From NCBI GenBank assembly GCA_017935905.1, contig JAGBGO010000027.1, forward strand, positions 1-64,000: DNA of 64,000 nt, read 5' to 3'. Made by a program: the position numbers and the translations under genes. This stretch comes from Clostridia bacterium (GTDB lineage: Bacteria; Bacillota; Clostridia; UBA1212; UBA1255). The notes beneath the pieces were generated by a model. That model saw nothing but the letters and a program-made list of their open reading frames with translations. It was not told where the DNA came from and did not search any database. Each line of letters begins with the position of its first letter. Within the stretch, counting starts at the first letter, position 1. Positions 41,175-49,535 of this stretch are shown here, piece after piece.

Positions 41175-41203
41175 AGTATACCGAAATCATCTCTTTAAGA
41201 CAA
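41175..41203 (-). promoter_or_regulatory. Promoter of the 516-residue protein gene, probably leaderless
   Basis: On the minus strand TTGTCT (41203-41198), 17 bases, TATACT (41180-41175), then 9 bases to the ATG at 41165. The geometry is the same as at uvrC, and the -35 box touches the stop of the upstream gene. Confidence 0.6.
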
Positions 41204-42049
41204 GTGAAAGATGGCAATTTCGGCAAAAGATCCGAATCGAATGGGAAGCAAGGAGCAACCTAATCCGCTGGTAACGTAGAGGGGGAAACCTTTATAATCG
41301 TGCAACCCGTAAATGTAGCCCTCTTTGGGCAGCCGGTCTTCTTTCAGGAGCGTAAATTCCAAATTAAAAGGCGTACGAATCTGACCGCCGTGGGTGTGAC
41401 CGCACACGGTAATATGGGGGCGCAATTCTGCCGGCACAGATTCCAGTCGAAGCAGCATATCGGCGTTGTGAGTCGCCAGTACGAAAGATAGATTGTTTTC
41501 TTGAGCCATTTTACCCCACTTTGAAACCAGTGCTGCCACGTCCGCCGCATTGGTGCGTACGTCGTTTAAGCCACCGATGAGCGCGTTTCCGTACGTCACA
41601 GCCTCCTCCTCTAATATCTTAATGCGAGGAGACAGCAGGGACAGCTCCCGAATATACGCTTTGCGCAAATCCGGCTTCCCTTCAAAAATTTTATTTTCAT
41701 GATTGCCAAACGTGATAAAGATCGGTACTTGCACGCTTTGGGCGACGTTTTCCACAAAATAAGCTGCGCGCCCAGTTTCTTCCAGACGATTACATAAATC
41801 GCCGGTAATGACGATAAAATCAGGATTGACGTTTTTCACCGCAGCAGCAATTTGACGCACGGGGATGGGCATATTCGCAATGTGAATATCTGAAAGCAGC
41901 ACAAAAGTGCAAGGCTCCCCGCTGCCGTTGATTTCTTTGCGGGTGGCAATCAGTTTCCGGGCGCGTTGCATCATCACCATGCATGCCATCATAATCAAGG
42001 CGCAAAGTATACATACCCCTATTAAGATCATTTGAATCCATTCCCGCAT
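41195..42049 (-). CDS. Membrane-anchored metallophosphoesterase
   Basis: A 284-residue calcineurin-like phosphoesterase with an N-terminal TM anchor (about residues 7-28) and the metal motifs in order: LSDIHI, VITGDLCN, FGNHENKI, LATHNAD, CGHTHGGQ. This layout matches the YkuE-type enzymes that act on lipid or nucleotide phosphates near the membrane; the substrate is not known. It starts 15 bases after the Pro/Thr-rich protein gene, with GAGG before the ATG, as the last gene of the surface-protein operon. Confidence 0.87.
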   Translation of the reverse strand: MREWIQMILIGVCILCALIMMACMVMMQRARKLIATRKEINGSGEPCTFVLLSDIHIANMPIPVRQIAAAVKNVNPDFIVITGDLCNRLEETGRAAYFVENVAQSVQVPIFITFGNHENKIFEGKPDLRKAYIRELSLLSPRIKILEEEAVTYGNALIGGLNDVRTNAADVAALVSKWGKMAQENNLSFVLATHNADMLLRLESVPAELRPHITVCGHTHGGQIRTPFNLEFTLLKEDRLPKEGYIYGLHDYKGFPLYVTSGLGCSLLPIRFGSFAEIAIFHLS

Positions 42050-42064
42050 ATCGCTGTAAGCCTC

Positions 42065-42970
42065 TTATTTCCAATTCCAATCGTCTTTGTGAATCTGATA
42101 GTCTTCTTGAGAAATATCCGTTTGGATAATTTTATTCTCCTTCTCCGCTTCCTTGCGCAATTTCTCTGCCTTGGCTTTCTCCCGTTCTTTCTTAGAAGGC
42201 AAGATATCTACTTTCAAAAGCATCAAAATTGCGATGCGCGCCAAACCAAAAAGTAAGAACGTGCCGGCCAGCGCATAGGCAATCCAGCATAGAATCTCAA
42301 TAAAATCAGACATACGGAAACCCGCGTCCAACTCCACCTGTTCCACGTGCTCTACACGGGGTGTAGACGTCATTTCCGCCGTGGCACCGGGGAGAATTTC
42401 CTCATCCAAACCGGTGTCTGCCGGTGGCATGGTTTCCTCAGCAGGGGCCGTTGTGGCCGGTTGCGCCGTGATGCCGGGCGGTGTAAGAATTTCCAATTTA
42501 GGCGGTGTGGTAGGAACCACCGGTGTAGGCTTCTTGGTAGGGGTTGGTGCCTTGGTAGGCGCCGGCGTCTTCGTTGCCGCAGGCTTCGTGGTGTTCGGGG
42601 CTTTGCTTCCCGATGGCGAGGGAGATCCTGTGGCTGCAGGCGCTGTGGTCGCAGCCGGGGTTCCGGATGGAGAGGCCGATGTTTCCGGTGTCTCGCTTGC
42701 CTCCGGAGACGAACTGGTTTCCGGTGCCTGGCTTACGTCCGCCGTAGGTGAAGATTCCGCTGTAGCCGCTGCCGATTGAGCAGGCGATGGACTGGGCACT
42801 GTCGCTTCCCCGGAGCTTGCAGGTAAAGTAGCAGACGATTCCGTTGCCGAAGTGAACTGCACCGGGGCAAAATGCCACAGGACAGCCAGTACCGCTATAC
42901 ATATTACGATCATCCAAGCGGTGGAAAAAATCTTCCGCCAAAATACTTTATCCATTTTAGAATTCATCAT
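42065..42970 (-). CDS. Pro/Thr/Ser-rich protein with two TM helices
   Basis: A 301-residue protein with a TM helix near 15-31 and a long low-complexity outer region of about 185 residues rich in Thr, Pro, Ser and Ala (TKTPAPTKAPTPTKKPTPVV). A second TM helix follows near 226-248, then a Lys/Glu-rich inner tail (KKEREKAKAEKLRKEAEKEN). Such regions are commonly O-glycosylated in exported proteins, and the window has two PMT-like enzymes. It overlaps the cohesin gene by 14 bases; ATG 42970 or 42967 is the likely start, with AGGA very close. Confidence 0.75.
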   Translation of the reverse strand: MMNSKMDKVFWRKIFSTAWMIVICIAVLAVLWHFAPVQFTSATESSATLPASSGEATVPSPSPAQSAAATAESSPTADVSQAPETSSSPEASETPETSASPSGTPAATTAPAATGSPSPSGSKAPNTTKPAATKTPAPTKAPTPTKKPTPVVPTTPPKLEILTPPGITAQPATTAPAEETMPPADTGLDEEILPGATAEMTSTPRVEHVEQVELDAGFRMSDFIEILCWIAYALAGTFLLFGLARIAILMLLKVDILPSKKEREKAKAEKLRKEAEKENKIIQTDISQEDYQIHKDDWNWK

Positions 42971-43850
42971 TTCCTATAATCTTCGACCGACGAACAGCGC
43001 GGCCTTTCTTTCTTCCCCAAATGAGGAATCCAATAGCAATACCGATCCAAATACCCACGATCAATACCACCATCATCCAAAAGCCCAATGCACCGGTCTT
43101 AATCAAAAGTGACTGTGCCTCCGGGGTGGGGGTAGGCGTCGCTTTCTGTGTAGCCTCCGGCGTCACGGTAGGAATCACTTCCGGCGTTTTGGAAGGTTCC
43201 AACGTTTCCTCCTCACCGGGGGTTCCGTCCGGCGTAGCACTGGGATCTACTTCATCCGTGCCGATAGGTGTCTGCTGGCCGGGGGTGGTAGCGCCGGGCG
43301 TCCACGAGGGCGTCTTGGTGGGTGTAGGCGTAGGCGTTGGGGTAGGTACGTTCGCCACTTCAATCTGCTTTGAAACCACTGCACTGCCAAAGATTTGGCT
43401 GGGCGTCAGTTCGGTAAAATTACCGTCTGCTGCACGGGTCACTGTGGCCGTCACAGTGCTCTTGCTTCCGGGTTTGCTATTATTGGTAACGGCAAACACC
43501 AATTTCTGTGTGGCCTGTTTTGCGGTGAAATCTTCCGGTGCAAAAATAATGGTAATCTTAGAATTGGCTTCATCTACCGTAATGGTGTCCGTCACACCTT
43601 CCGTCTTCGTGCTGGAATTCTTGGAAAACCAAAGCATACCGGCATCGTAGGTAACCTCAATCTGGCCGCCGGACACACCGTTATCTAATGAAAGACCCAC
43701 GGTGATCGTAATGGATTTACCGGGCTGCGCAGCATCCGCCGAAGACGTTAGAATAATTCCGTTGGCAGCCGAAACCGGTAATGCCATAGCAGAAACGCAA
43801 ATCACGATAAAAAGAAAGCATACAACTATTTTCTTTGATAATTTTCTCAT
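42957..43850 (-). CDS. Membrane-anchored cohesin-domain protein
   Basis: A 297-residue protein with a signal peptide (about 1-29, ending PVSA) and a cohesin-like beta sandwich (about 32-165: AQPGKSITITVGLSLDNGVS, GGQIEVTYDAGMLWF). A linker of PTPTPTPT type and a C-terminal TM helix (GFWMMVVLIVGIWIGIAIGF) with a basic stop-transfer tail follow. Cohesins bind dockerins. The gene directly upstream encodes a dockerin, 13 bases away, so the two products probably bind each other on the cell surface. The ATG at 43850 has GAGGG 8 bases upstream; the TTG at 43877 is rejected. Confidence 0.82.
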   Translation of the reverse strand: MRKLSKKIVVCFLFIVICVSAMALPVSAANGIILTSSADAAQPGKSITITVGLSLDNGVSGGQIEVTYDAGMLWFSKNSSTKTEGVTDTITVDEANSKITIIFAPEDFTAKQATQKLVFAVTNNSKPGSKSTVTATVTRAADGNFTELTPSQIFGSAVVSKQIEVANVPTPTPTPTPTKTPSWTPGATTPGQQTPIGTDEVDPSATPDGTPGEEETLEPSKTPEVIPTVTPEATQKATPTPTPEAQSLLIKTGALGFWMMVVLIVGIWIGIAIGFLIWGRKKGRAVRRSKIIGNDEF

Positions 43851-43863
43851 ACGCACAACCCTC

Positions 43864-45777
43864 TTATTTTTGTTCAATCTTTATCTTACCCAATAAATAT
43901 TGCCGAAGTTTGGCAAAATCCGCAATACCCACCTGACCGTCATAATTGACATCCGCAGCATTTTGGTAAATGCCCGTAACCAAATCGCCCCGCAGCATTT
44001 CCTGCCTTAATTTCGCAAAGTCAGCAATGCCCACCTGGCCGTCTCCATTGATATCGCCGTAAATCAACACCGTATAGGAAATCTGCTCTACGCCGCTGTC
44101 CAAAATGGAAACCACTGTGCCGGAGGCAACCAAATCCGTATCCGCCAAAGCGCCGCCTTGGGCATTCTTAAACGCCAAGGTGACTTCTCCGGTGTTCCCC
44201 GTAACGGTCATCGCTTCCTTCAAGGAAAGGACCGTGGTTCCCGGTTCAATCTTGTGCATCCACTGCAGGCCGTGATCCACCATAAACCCACTTTGGGGCT
44301 TAAAAGAAACCACAAGTGTATTATACACAAAAATTTGCTTGTCCGCCACCATTATATTCAATTCCGAAGTCCGGTAGACCCCGCCGTTTTCATTGTAAAT
44401 CACCACACGGACGGTGGTGTCTCCCGCTTGCACCGGATTCCACAGCAGCGTATTTTGATTGCGAACGACGGTGGTCCGGATTCCGTTTGGATTTTGGATG
44501 GTAAAATGGTACGTTGCACCCTCCAAAAGGCTGCACTGCAGTTTCAAATGCCCGTCTGCCCGGGGTTCTTCCCCCGTAAGGGTTGCCACGGTCAGCCCTG
44601 CACCTTGGGCATCCTGCGCAGCAATATGATACGTGGCTGATTGCACAGAAACCGGTAGCAAAACCGTCTTTGTAAGACCGTAAACGTTTGTGACTGTAAC
44701 GGAAACCGTTGTTTCTTCGGTAATTTGTTCCGGCCGCAAGTACAAAGGCTTGGTTTCCACAGAGGCAATGCCGTATTGGTCCGAGGCCTGTACGTATTTA
44801 GAAAGATGCCAAAATTCCCCTTGGGGAATCTCCGGAAGTAAAAGTGTTTCCGTCAAAATCATAGGCAGCGTAGGCGTTGCCACCTGCACGGTTACGTTGC
44901 AGTCCGTTTCATTTCCTGCAGGATCTTTGACTTTCACAAGAAGCGTTTGCGCCCCTTCTGCCCGGGTGTCAATTTGGGTTAAATCGTATGTAAGGGAAGG
45001 CGTCTGTCCCCGTTCATCCCGAATGTGCAGTGCATCTTGGACTTGCGCGTCAGAAAGCGCCGTTCCCGCCGCCACGTAGATTTTTCGGCTCTCTACTTGC
45101 GGCGCCTGGGTATCTTTGGTTAAAATATCTTGAGGAATTAAACTTTGTATTTGCGTTACCGGATTCTTGGCACTGCAAAAAACGCCGCAGGTAACGGTTT
45201 TTCCGTCAAATTCACCTCGCACCAAGGCAACACCCACCACTTGAATATCGTTTTTCAAAATAGCGCCGGATGCGTTGGTGTGGTTCAGTACCATTTTACA
45301 GAAATATTCCGCCCCCAAAGCGGGCTGGGTGCAGGTGTAATCTGTGGCATAAATGGACGCCGTTACCGTAAGGTACGACAGTTGCCCTGAAAGAAGTTGG
45401 GCTTTCGTCTGCGCCGCCGCGGCATCCGGTTGCGTCAGCATGGCAATTGCAATATACGCAGCGTTCTTGGAAAGCACGTCGGAATTCGTTACGGTGCTCA
45501 GACCTTGAATTTGGCGAATATCCGCAATTTCGGTTAAAATCGCCGCTTCTGTCGCCTTCAAATGGGCATCTTCATTGGCGGTATAAATCGGAAAAGACGC
45601 GTCTAAAGACGGAAGAGTGGTCGTTTGCGCACCCGCTACCTTCTGCGCTGAGAAAAAGCCACCTACTATGACAAAGATTCCCAACAAAAAAGCCACTGCA
45701 AGCAGAACCGAGCCGGTAAAACCGTTTCGCTTCTCCCCAGTAGCATACTTTCGTTGTGGTGTTCTATCTTGTTTCAT
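43864..45777 (-). CDS. Membrane-anchored CAP-like protein with C-terminal type I dockerin
   Basis: A 637-residue protein. An N-terminal anchor lies at about 21-43. A CAP/SCP-like domain follows (about 70-210: ILTEIADIRQIQGLS, LSKNAAYIAIAML), then several Ig-like beta regions (DPAGNETDCNVTV). At the end is a dockerin with two calcium loops, DINGDGQVGIADF (about 575-587) and DVNYDGQVGIADF (about 609-621), each followed by AKLRQ. No catalytic glycosidase domain is present, so this is not a classical cellulosome enzyme. It is the first gene of the operon leading to the cohesin, the Pro/Thr-rich protein and the phosphoesterase. Confidence 0.82.
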   Translation of the reverse strand: MKQDRTPQRKYATGEKRNGFTGSVLLAVAFLLGIFVIVGGFFSAQKVAGAQTTTLPSLDASFPIYTANEDAHLKATEAAILTEIADIRQIQGLSTVTNSDVLSKNAAYIAIAMLTQPDAAAAQTKAQLLSGQLSYLTVTASIYATDYTCTQPALGAEYFCKMVLNHTNASGAILKNDIQVVGVALVRGEFDGKTVTCGVFCSAKNPVTQIQSLIPQDILTKDTQAPQVESRKIYVAAGTALSDAQVQDALHIRDERGQTPSLTYDLTQIDTRAEGAQTLLVKVKDPAGNETDCNVTVQVATPTLPMILTETLLLPEIPQGEFWHLSKYVQASDQYGIASVETKPLYLRPEQITEETTVSVTVTNVYGLTKTVLLPVSVQSATYHIAAQDAQGAGLTVATLTGEEPRADGHLKLQCSLLEGATYHFTIQNPNGIRTTVVRNQNTLLWNPVQAGDTTVRVVIYNENGGVYRTSELNIMVADKQIFVYNTLVVSFKPQSGFMVDHGLQWMHKIEPGTTVLSLKEAMTVTGNTGEVTLAFKNAQGGALADTDLVASGTVVSILDSGVEQISYTVLIYGDINGDGQVGIADFAKLRQEMLRGDLVTGIYQNAADVNYDGQVGIADFAKLRQYLLGKIKIEQK

Positions 45778-45927
45778 AGTTGCTTCTTTTGGTTCCTGCC
45801 TTTATCTTTCGTATAAATACCACGTACTGTTGTATTTTATCATATCAGGGGTATGCCACGCAAGTGGAATATATTCTCAGCGGGAGGCGTGGCGCGAACC
45901 TGCCGCCTGATGCAAATTACAACGAAA

Positions 45928-45958
45928 AACGCCCCGCAGTCCGCAGACCCAGGGCGTT
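45928..45958 (-). terminator. Terminator of the ribosomal operon
   Basis: On the minus strand AACGCCC (45958-45952), GC-rich loop, GGGCGTT (45934-45928) followed by TTT. It lies 34 bases after the rplL stop. The remaining 150 bases up to the dockerin gene hold only a short CCAC-GCAA-GTGG hairpin and AT-rich promoter-like sequence. Confidence 0.85.
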
Positions 45959-45992
45959 CTCCTATGCATTCAGTCTCGATGTAAGACTTGAA

Positions 45993-46382
45993 TTATTTCA
46001 CTTCAACAGTAGCGCCTGCTTCTTTAAGCTTAGCTTCGATAGCAGCAGCATCGTCTTTGGAAATCTTCTCTTTGATAGCCTTAGGAGCTTCGTCAACCAA
46101 CTTCTTAGCGTCCATCAAGGAAGCGCCGGTGATTTCCTTAACAACCTTGATAACGTTCATCTTGTTAGCGCCTGCATCCTTAAGGATTACGTCGAATTCA
46201 GTCTGCTCAGCTTCAGCAGCAGGAGCAGCACCAGCAGCTGCAGGAGCAGCTACCATAGCCATAGCAGGAGCTGCAGCGGATACGCCGAACTCTTCCTCAA
46301 GAGCTTTAACAAGCTCAGACAACTCCATAACAGAGAGAGCCTTAACATCTTCAATTAACTTTGTAACTTTTTCGCTAGCCAT
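45993..46382 (-). CDS. rplL: Ribosomal protein L7/L12
   Basis: A 129-residue stalk protein of the 50S subunit. It has the N-terminal dimerisation helix ([17 protein letters not shown]), an Ala-rich hinge ([17 protein letters not shown]) and the conserved C-terminal domain ([13 protein letters not shown], then [18 protein letters not shown]) that recruits GTPase factors. It is the last gene of the operon; its 54-base distance from rplJ is usual. Confidence 0.98.
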   Translation of the reverse strand: MASEKVTKLIEDVKALSVMELSELVKALEEEFGVSAAAPAMAMVAAPAAAGAAPAAEAEQTEFDVILKDAGANKMNVIKVVKEITGASLMDAKKLVDEAPKAIKEKISKDDAAAIEAKLKEAGATVEVK

Positions 46383-46436
46383 TTTAAATTACCTCCATAA
46401 ATTTTAAATATTTGTTTAATGGCGTGCCGTTTCTAC

Positions 46437-46967
46437 TTAGGCACTTTGCTTTTCTGCGATTGCGTTGAGGGCAACCACAAGACCACGGATATTTCCGTTG
46501 AGTACGTTGACAAGACCACTGATCGGTGCATTCAAGCCACCAAGTACTCTTGCAACCAGTTCTTCCTTCGAAGGCATCTTCGAAAGATCTTTGACTTCCG
46601 CTGCGGAAATCACCTTTCCGTCCAGAATACCACCCTTTACTTCCAGCTTGTCGAATTTAGCTTCGTACTCGCAAAGAATCTTGGCAGCATCTGTATAGGA
46701 GTCTGCAGACGTAGCGATGGCCGTAGGACCTTTGAACATATCCTCTGTACCGTCGATACCGATTTCCTTCGCTGCTCTTAAAGCAAGCGTGTTCTTTCTT
46801 ACTGCAAACTTAACACCTGCTTTACGAAGTGCATTACGCAGTTCTGTATCCTGCTCTACGGTCAAACCTCTGGTAGATACCATTACGGTTGCCAAAGAAG
46901 CTTTCATTTCCTCTGCAATTTGTGCAACTTCAGCCTGCTTTGTTTGTAAAATTTTCTCACTGGGCAT
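46437..46967 (-). CDS. rplJ: Ribosomal protein L10
   Basis: A 176-residue stalk base protein that binds 23S rRNA and L7/L12. It begins MPSEKILQTKQAEVAQIAEE and keeps STRGLTVEQDTELRNALR, KNTLALRA, GPTAIATS and LGGLNAP. The ATG at 46967 is chosen from the AGGAGG about ten bases upstream; a longer frame to 47024 reads through the leader hairpin. Its expression should be set by the L10 leader RNA just upstream. Confidence 0.97.
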   Translation of the reverse strand: MPSEKILQTKQAEVAQIAEEMKASLATVMVSTRGLTVEQDTELRNALRKAGVKFAVRKNTLALRAAKEIGIDGTEDMFKGPTAIATSADSYTDAAKILCEYEAKFDKLEVKGGILDGKVISAAEVKDLSKMPSKEELVARVLGGLNAPISGLVNVLNGNIRGLVVALNAIAEKQSA

Positions 46968-46984
46968 CCAATAAACACCTCCTC

Positions 46985-47125
46985 TCGAGAATTGAACGCA
47001 TATATCAAAAACCCTTCTGCACACAAAGACACAGAAGGGTTTACGATCATTGTTTCCGTAAAATCTCTCCTCGGCGGGACTTACGTGAGATCCTGTTGGA
47101 TTTCAATGCCTGCTGTCTTTGGTTC
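46985..47125 (-). promoter_or_regulatory. L10 leader (autoregulatory mRNA element) with attenuator
   Basis: The minus strand carries the conserved core of the ribosomal L10 leader: AAAGACAGCAGGCATTGAAA, then CAACAGGATC and CCGCCGAGGAGAGA. A strong terminator hairpin follows, AAACCCTTCTG (47042-47032) with CAGAAGGGTTTT (47018-47007). In Bacillota the L10-L12 complex binds this RNA to limit rplJ-rplL expression. It occupies the rplA-rplJ gap. Confidence 0.88.
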
Positions 47126-47162
47126 AATCTTGGCTTTCAATATTAAATTGAAACTTTCCGGA

Positions 47163-47843
47163 TTAGCCTTTGAAGCGAACTCCGGGGCCCATGGTAGAAG
47201 TTACCACGATGCTCTTAATATACTGGCCTTTCGCAGAAGCGGGTTTTGCCTTTACGATTGCATCGTACAACGTAGTGTAGTTCTCACCCAACTTCTCCGG
47301 TCCGAAGGAAGCCTTACCGATTACACAGTGGATAATGTTTGTCTTGTCCAATCTGTACTCGATCTTACCTGCTTTCAGATCGTCAATAGCCTTCTTAACG
47401 TCCATTGTAACGGTTCCGGCTTTGGGGTTCGGCATCAAGCCCTTAGGACCTAATACTTTACCGAGACGGCCTACAAGACCCATCATATCCGGTGTTGCAA
47501 CGATAACGTCAAATTCAAACCAGTTCTCGCCCTGGATCTTTGCAACAAGATCCTCAGCACCTACATAATCAGCACCTGCTGCTTCTGCCTCGTCTGCCTT
47601 TGCACCTTTTGCAAAAACAAGTACGCGAACCTTCTTACCGGTTCCGTGGGGCAGTACAACTGCACCTCTAACCTGCTGGTCAGCATGTCTGGAGTCAACG
47701 CCGAGTCTGAAATGTGCCTCGATCGTCTCGTCAAACTTTGCTTTCGCTGTCTGTACGACAACGTTAAGACCTTCTGCAGGATCATAGAGTTTTGCTTTAT
47801 CTACCAGCTTAGCGCTGTCTTGATATTTCTTACCTCTAAACAC
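47163..47843 (-). CDS. rplA: Ribosomal protein L1
   Basis: A 226-residue 50S protein at the E-site stalk. It shows the family core [29 protein letters not shown] and [20 protein letters not shown]. It starts with GTG at 47843, with AAGGAG upstream, 42 bases after rplK. It ends PGVRFKG as expected. Confidence 0.98.
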   Translation of the reverse strand: MFRGKKYQDSAKLVDKAKLYDPAEGLNVVVQTAKAKFDETIEAHFRLGVDSRHADQQVRGAVVLPHGTGKKVRVLVFAKGAKADEAEAAGADYVGAEDLVAKIQGENWFEFDVIVATPDMMGLVGRLGKVLGPKGLMPNPKAGTVTMDVKKAIDDLKAGKIEYRLDKTNIIHCVIGKASFGPEKLGENYTTLYDAIVKAKPASAKGQYIKSIVVTSTMGPGVRFKG

Positions 47844-47885
47844 AACAATTCACGCTCCTTATCACAAAATCTTAACCTTGCCGAA

Positions 47886-48311
47886 TTAGTCGACAACAAC
47901 GATGCCCATGCTTCTCGCAGTACCTGCGATCATGCTTGCTGCGGCCTCTACAGACGCAGCATTCATATCTGCTTGCTTCTGCTCTGCCAGTTTCAACAGG
48001 TCTGCCTTAGAAATCTTAGCGACCTTGTCACGGTTGGGCTTACCGGATCCCTTCTCGACCTTGCATGCTTTCTTGAGCAATACAGCAGCCGGAGGAGTCT
48101 TTGTGATAAACGTAAACGTTCTGTCTGCGTAGACAGTGATAACAACAGGAATAATCAATCCTGCGTCCGCTTTCGTCTTCTCATTGAACTCTTTACAGAA
48201 TCCCATGATGTTCAGGCCATGCTGACCTAAAGCTGGTCCAACCGGTGGTGTAGGTGCAGCCTTACCTGCAGGAATCTGCAGCTTAATCAATGCTACTACC
48301 TTCTTTGCCAT
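47886..48311 (-). CDS. rplK: Ribosomal protein L11
   Basis: A 141-residue 50S protein of the GTPase centre. It begins [18 protein letters not shown] with [13 protein letters not shown] and FCKEFN and ends [21 protein letters not shown] precedes the ATG. Order and spacing in the nusG-rplK-rplA string are standard. Confidence 0.98.
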   Translation of the reverse strand: MAKKVVALIKLQIPAGKAAPTPPVGPALGQHGLNIMGFCKEFNEKTKADAGLIIPVVITVYADRTFTFITKTPPAAVLLKKACKVEKGSGKPNRDKVAKISKADLLKLAEQKQADMNAASVEAAASMIAGTARSMGIVVVD

Positions 48312-48392
48312 AAACGTCCACCTCCCAAAATAATTAGAAAAAAAATCTATGCAGTCAATTTCGCATTGGCGAAACTGTACAGCCTAAGTAAA

Positions 48393-48932
48393 TTAGAATA
48401 TTCTTTGGATTTGAGAATATTCCAGTTCCGCGGAAATCTCGCGGCCAAACATGGATACTTTAACCTTAACCTGAGCCTTCTCGGGGTTGATGCTCTCAAC
48501 CACACCGGTGAAGTTCTCCAAAGGTCCGGAAAGAATCCGTACGGAATCGTTGATTTCGTAATCCACAACTGCCTTTGCAGTAGCATCTACACCCAAAGCA
48601 GCAATTTCTTGCTCCGTAAGGGGTGTGGGTTTGTTGCCAAGACCAACAAAGCCTGTTACTCCACGGATATTCCGAACAACATACCACGTATCGTCGGTCA
48701 TAATCATCTTCAACAAAATATATCCGGGGAAGATTTTCTTCAACGCAGACTTCTCGCGACCTTCTTTAATCTCAACTTCCTCGAGCATCGGGATAACGAT
48801 TTCAAAGAAATAGTCCTGCATGCCACGATTCTCAATGACACGCTCTAAGCTTGCCTTCACTTTGTTCTCATAGCCGGAATAAGTATGCACAACGTACCAA
48901 AGCGGTTCACTGGAAACACCTTCTATAAACAT
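48393..48932 (-). CDS. nusG: Transcription termination/antitermination factor NusG
   Basis: A 179-residue elongation factor that binds RNA polymerase and links it to ribosomes or Rho. It has the NGN domain (PLWYVVHTYSGYENKVKASL, PGYILLKM, WYVVRNIRGVTGFVG) and a C-terminal KOW domain (DSVRILSGPLENFTGVVESI). It ends with SQIQRIF. It follows secE and precedes rplK, as in most bacteria. Confidence 0.98.
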   Translation of the reverse strand: MFIEGVSSEPLWYVVHTYSGYENKVKASLERVIENRGMQDYFFEIVIPMLEEVEIKEGREKSALKKIFPGYILLKMIMTDDTWYVVRNIRGVTGFVGLGNKPTPLTEQEIAALGVDATAKAVVDYEINDSVRILSGPLENFTGVVESINPEKAQVKVKVSMFGREISAELEYSQIQRIF

Positions 48933-48978
48933 GCTGCTGTCCTCCCTTCAAGTAAAATACTTCTCGTCCGAACTGATA

Positions 48979-49215
48979 TTAACTCCAACGCTCGATCAGC
49001 GTCATCAGCGCCTTCATTCCCGAATCACACAGGAAAATAATCAGTCCAACGACCAGGCAGAACGCAAGAACGGAAAGCGTGTTGATTAAAACCTGCTTCT
49101 TGGTAGGCCACGTAACTTTCTTTAACTCCGATACGATACCACGGAAGAAGCCGCCAATCTTAGAGCCGACTCTAACAAAAATATTCGGTTTCTTTTGCTT
49201 GACGTCATTCGCCAT
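48979..49215 (-). CDS. secE: Preprotein translocase subunit SecE
   Basis: A 78-residue inner membrane part of the SecYEG channel. It has the family signature GIVSELKKVTWPTKKQVLIN ahead of one TM helix (TLSVLAFCLVVGLIIFLC). The frame can start at 49224, but that ATG sits on the ribosome site. The ATG at 49215 (MANDVKQ) has AGGA at a proper distance and is chosen. Confidence 0.95.
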   Translation of the reverse strand: MANDVKQKKPNIFVRVGSKIGGFFRGIVSELKKVTWPTKKQVLINTLSVLAFCLVVGLIIFLCDSGMKALMTLIERWS

Positions 49216-49265
49216 AATCCACATCCTAACTGTTAGTCAACCTAACGTTCCCTAAACAAACCGGA

Positions 49266-49415
49266 TTACTTCGTTTCTTTGTGAGCAGTATGCTTCTTAC
49301 AGAACTTACAATACTTGCTCATTTCGATTCTGTCCGGATCGTTCTTCTTGTTCTTTAACGTTGTATAATTACGCTGTTTGCACTCTGTGCATGCCATAGT
49401 AACCTTTACTCTCAT
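49266..49415 (-). CDS. rpmG: Ribosomal protein L33
   Basis: A 49-residue zinc-ribbon 50S protein, [20 protein letters not shown] and then [18 protein letters not shown], with all four Cys (CTEC, CKFC). This is the zinc-binding (C+) form. GGAGG lies 9 bases before the ATG. It is the first gene of the secE-nusG-ribosomal operon. Confidence 0.97.
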   Translation of the reverse strand: MRVKVTMACTECKQRNYTTLKNKKNDPDRIEMSKYCKFCKKHTAHKETK

Positions 49416-49451
49416 GCCGTAACACCTCCATTGCTTAAAAGCGCATTGTCT

Positions 49452-49480
49452 AATTTACCATACCGAAGGGAACTTGTCAA
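49452..49480 (-). promoter_or_regulatory. Promoter of the rpmG-secE-nusG operon
   Basis: On the minus strand TTGACA (49480-49475), 17 bases, TAAATT (49457-49452), about 37 bases before the rpmG start. Confidence 0.8.
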
Positions 49481-49535
49481 CAACATTTTTCCACTTGCAC
49501 GAAAATATTTGTAAACTTTTTACGAACATCGCCCA

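Noticed and set aside
42500-42640. Possible CRISPR or tandem DNA repeat
   Set aside because: The repetition is at codon level (Thr-Pro-Lys/Ala) in a coding linker, with no regular repeat-spacer pattern.
42381-42779. Plus-strand Gly/Ala/Val-rich frame
   Set aside because: It is the reverse reading of the Thr/Pro-rich repeat codons of the double-TM protein.
42957-45777. Cellulosome gene cluster
   Set aside because: Dockerin and cohesin are present, but no glycoside hydrolase, scaffoldin repeat array or cellulose-binding module is in the operon.
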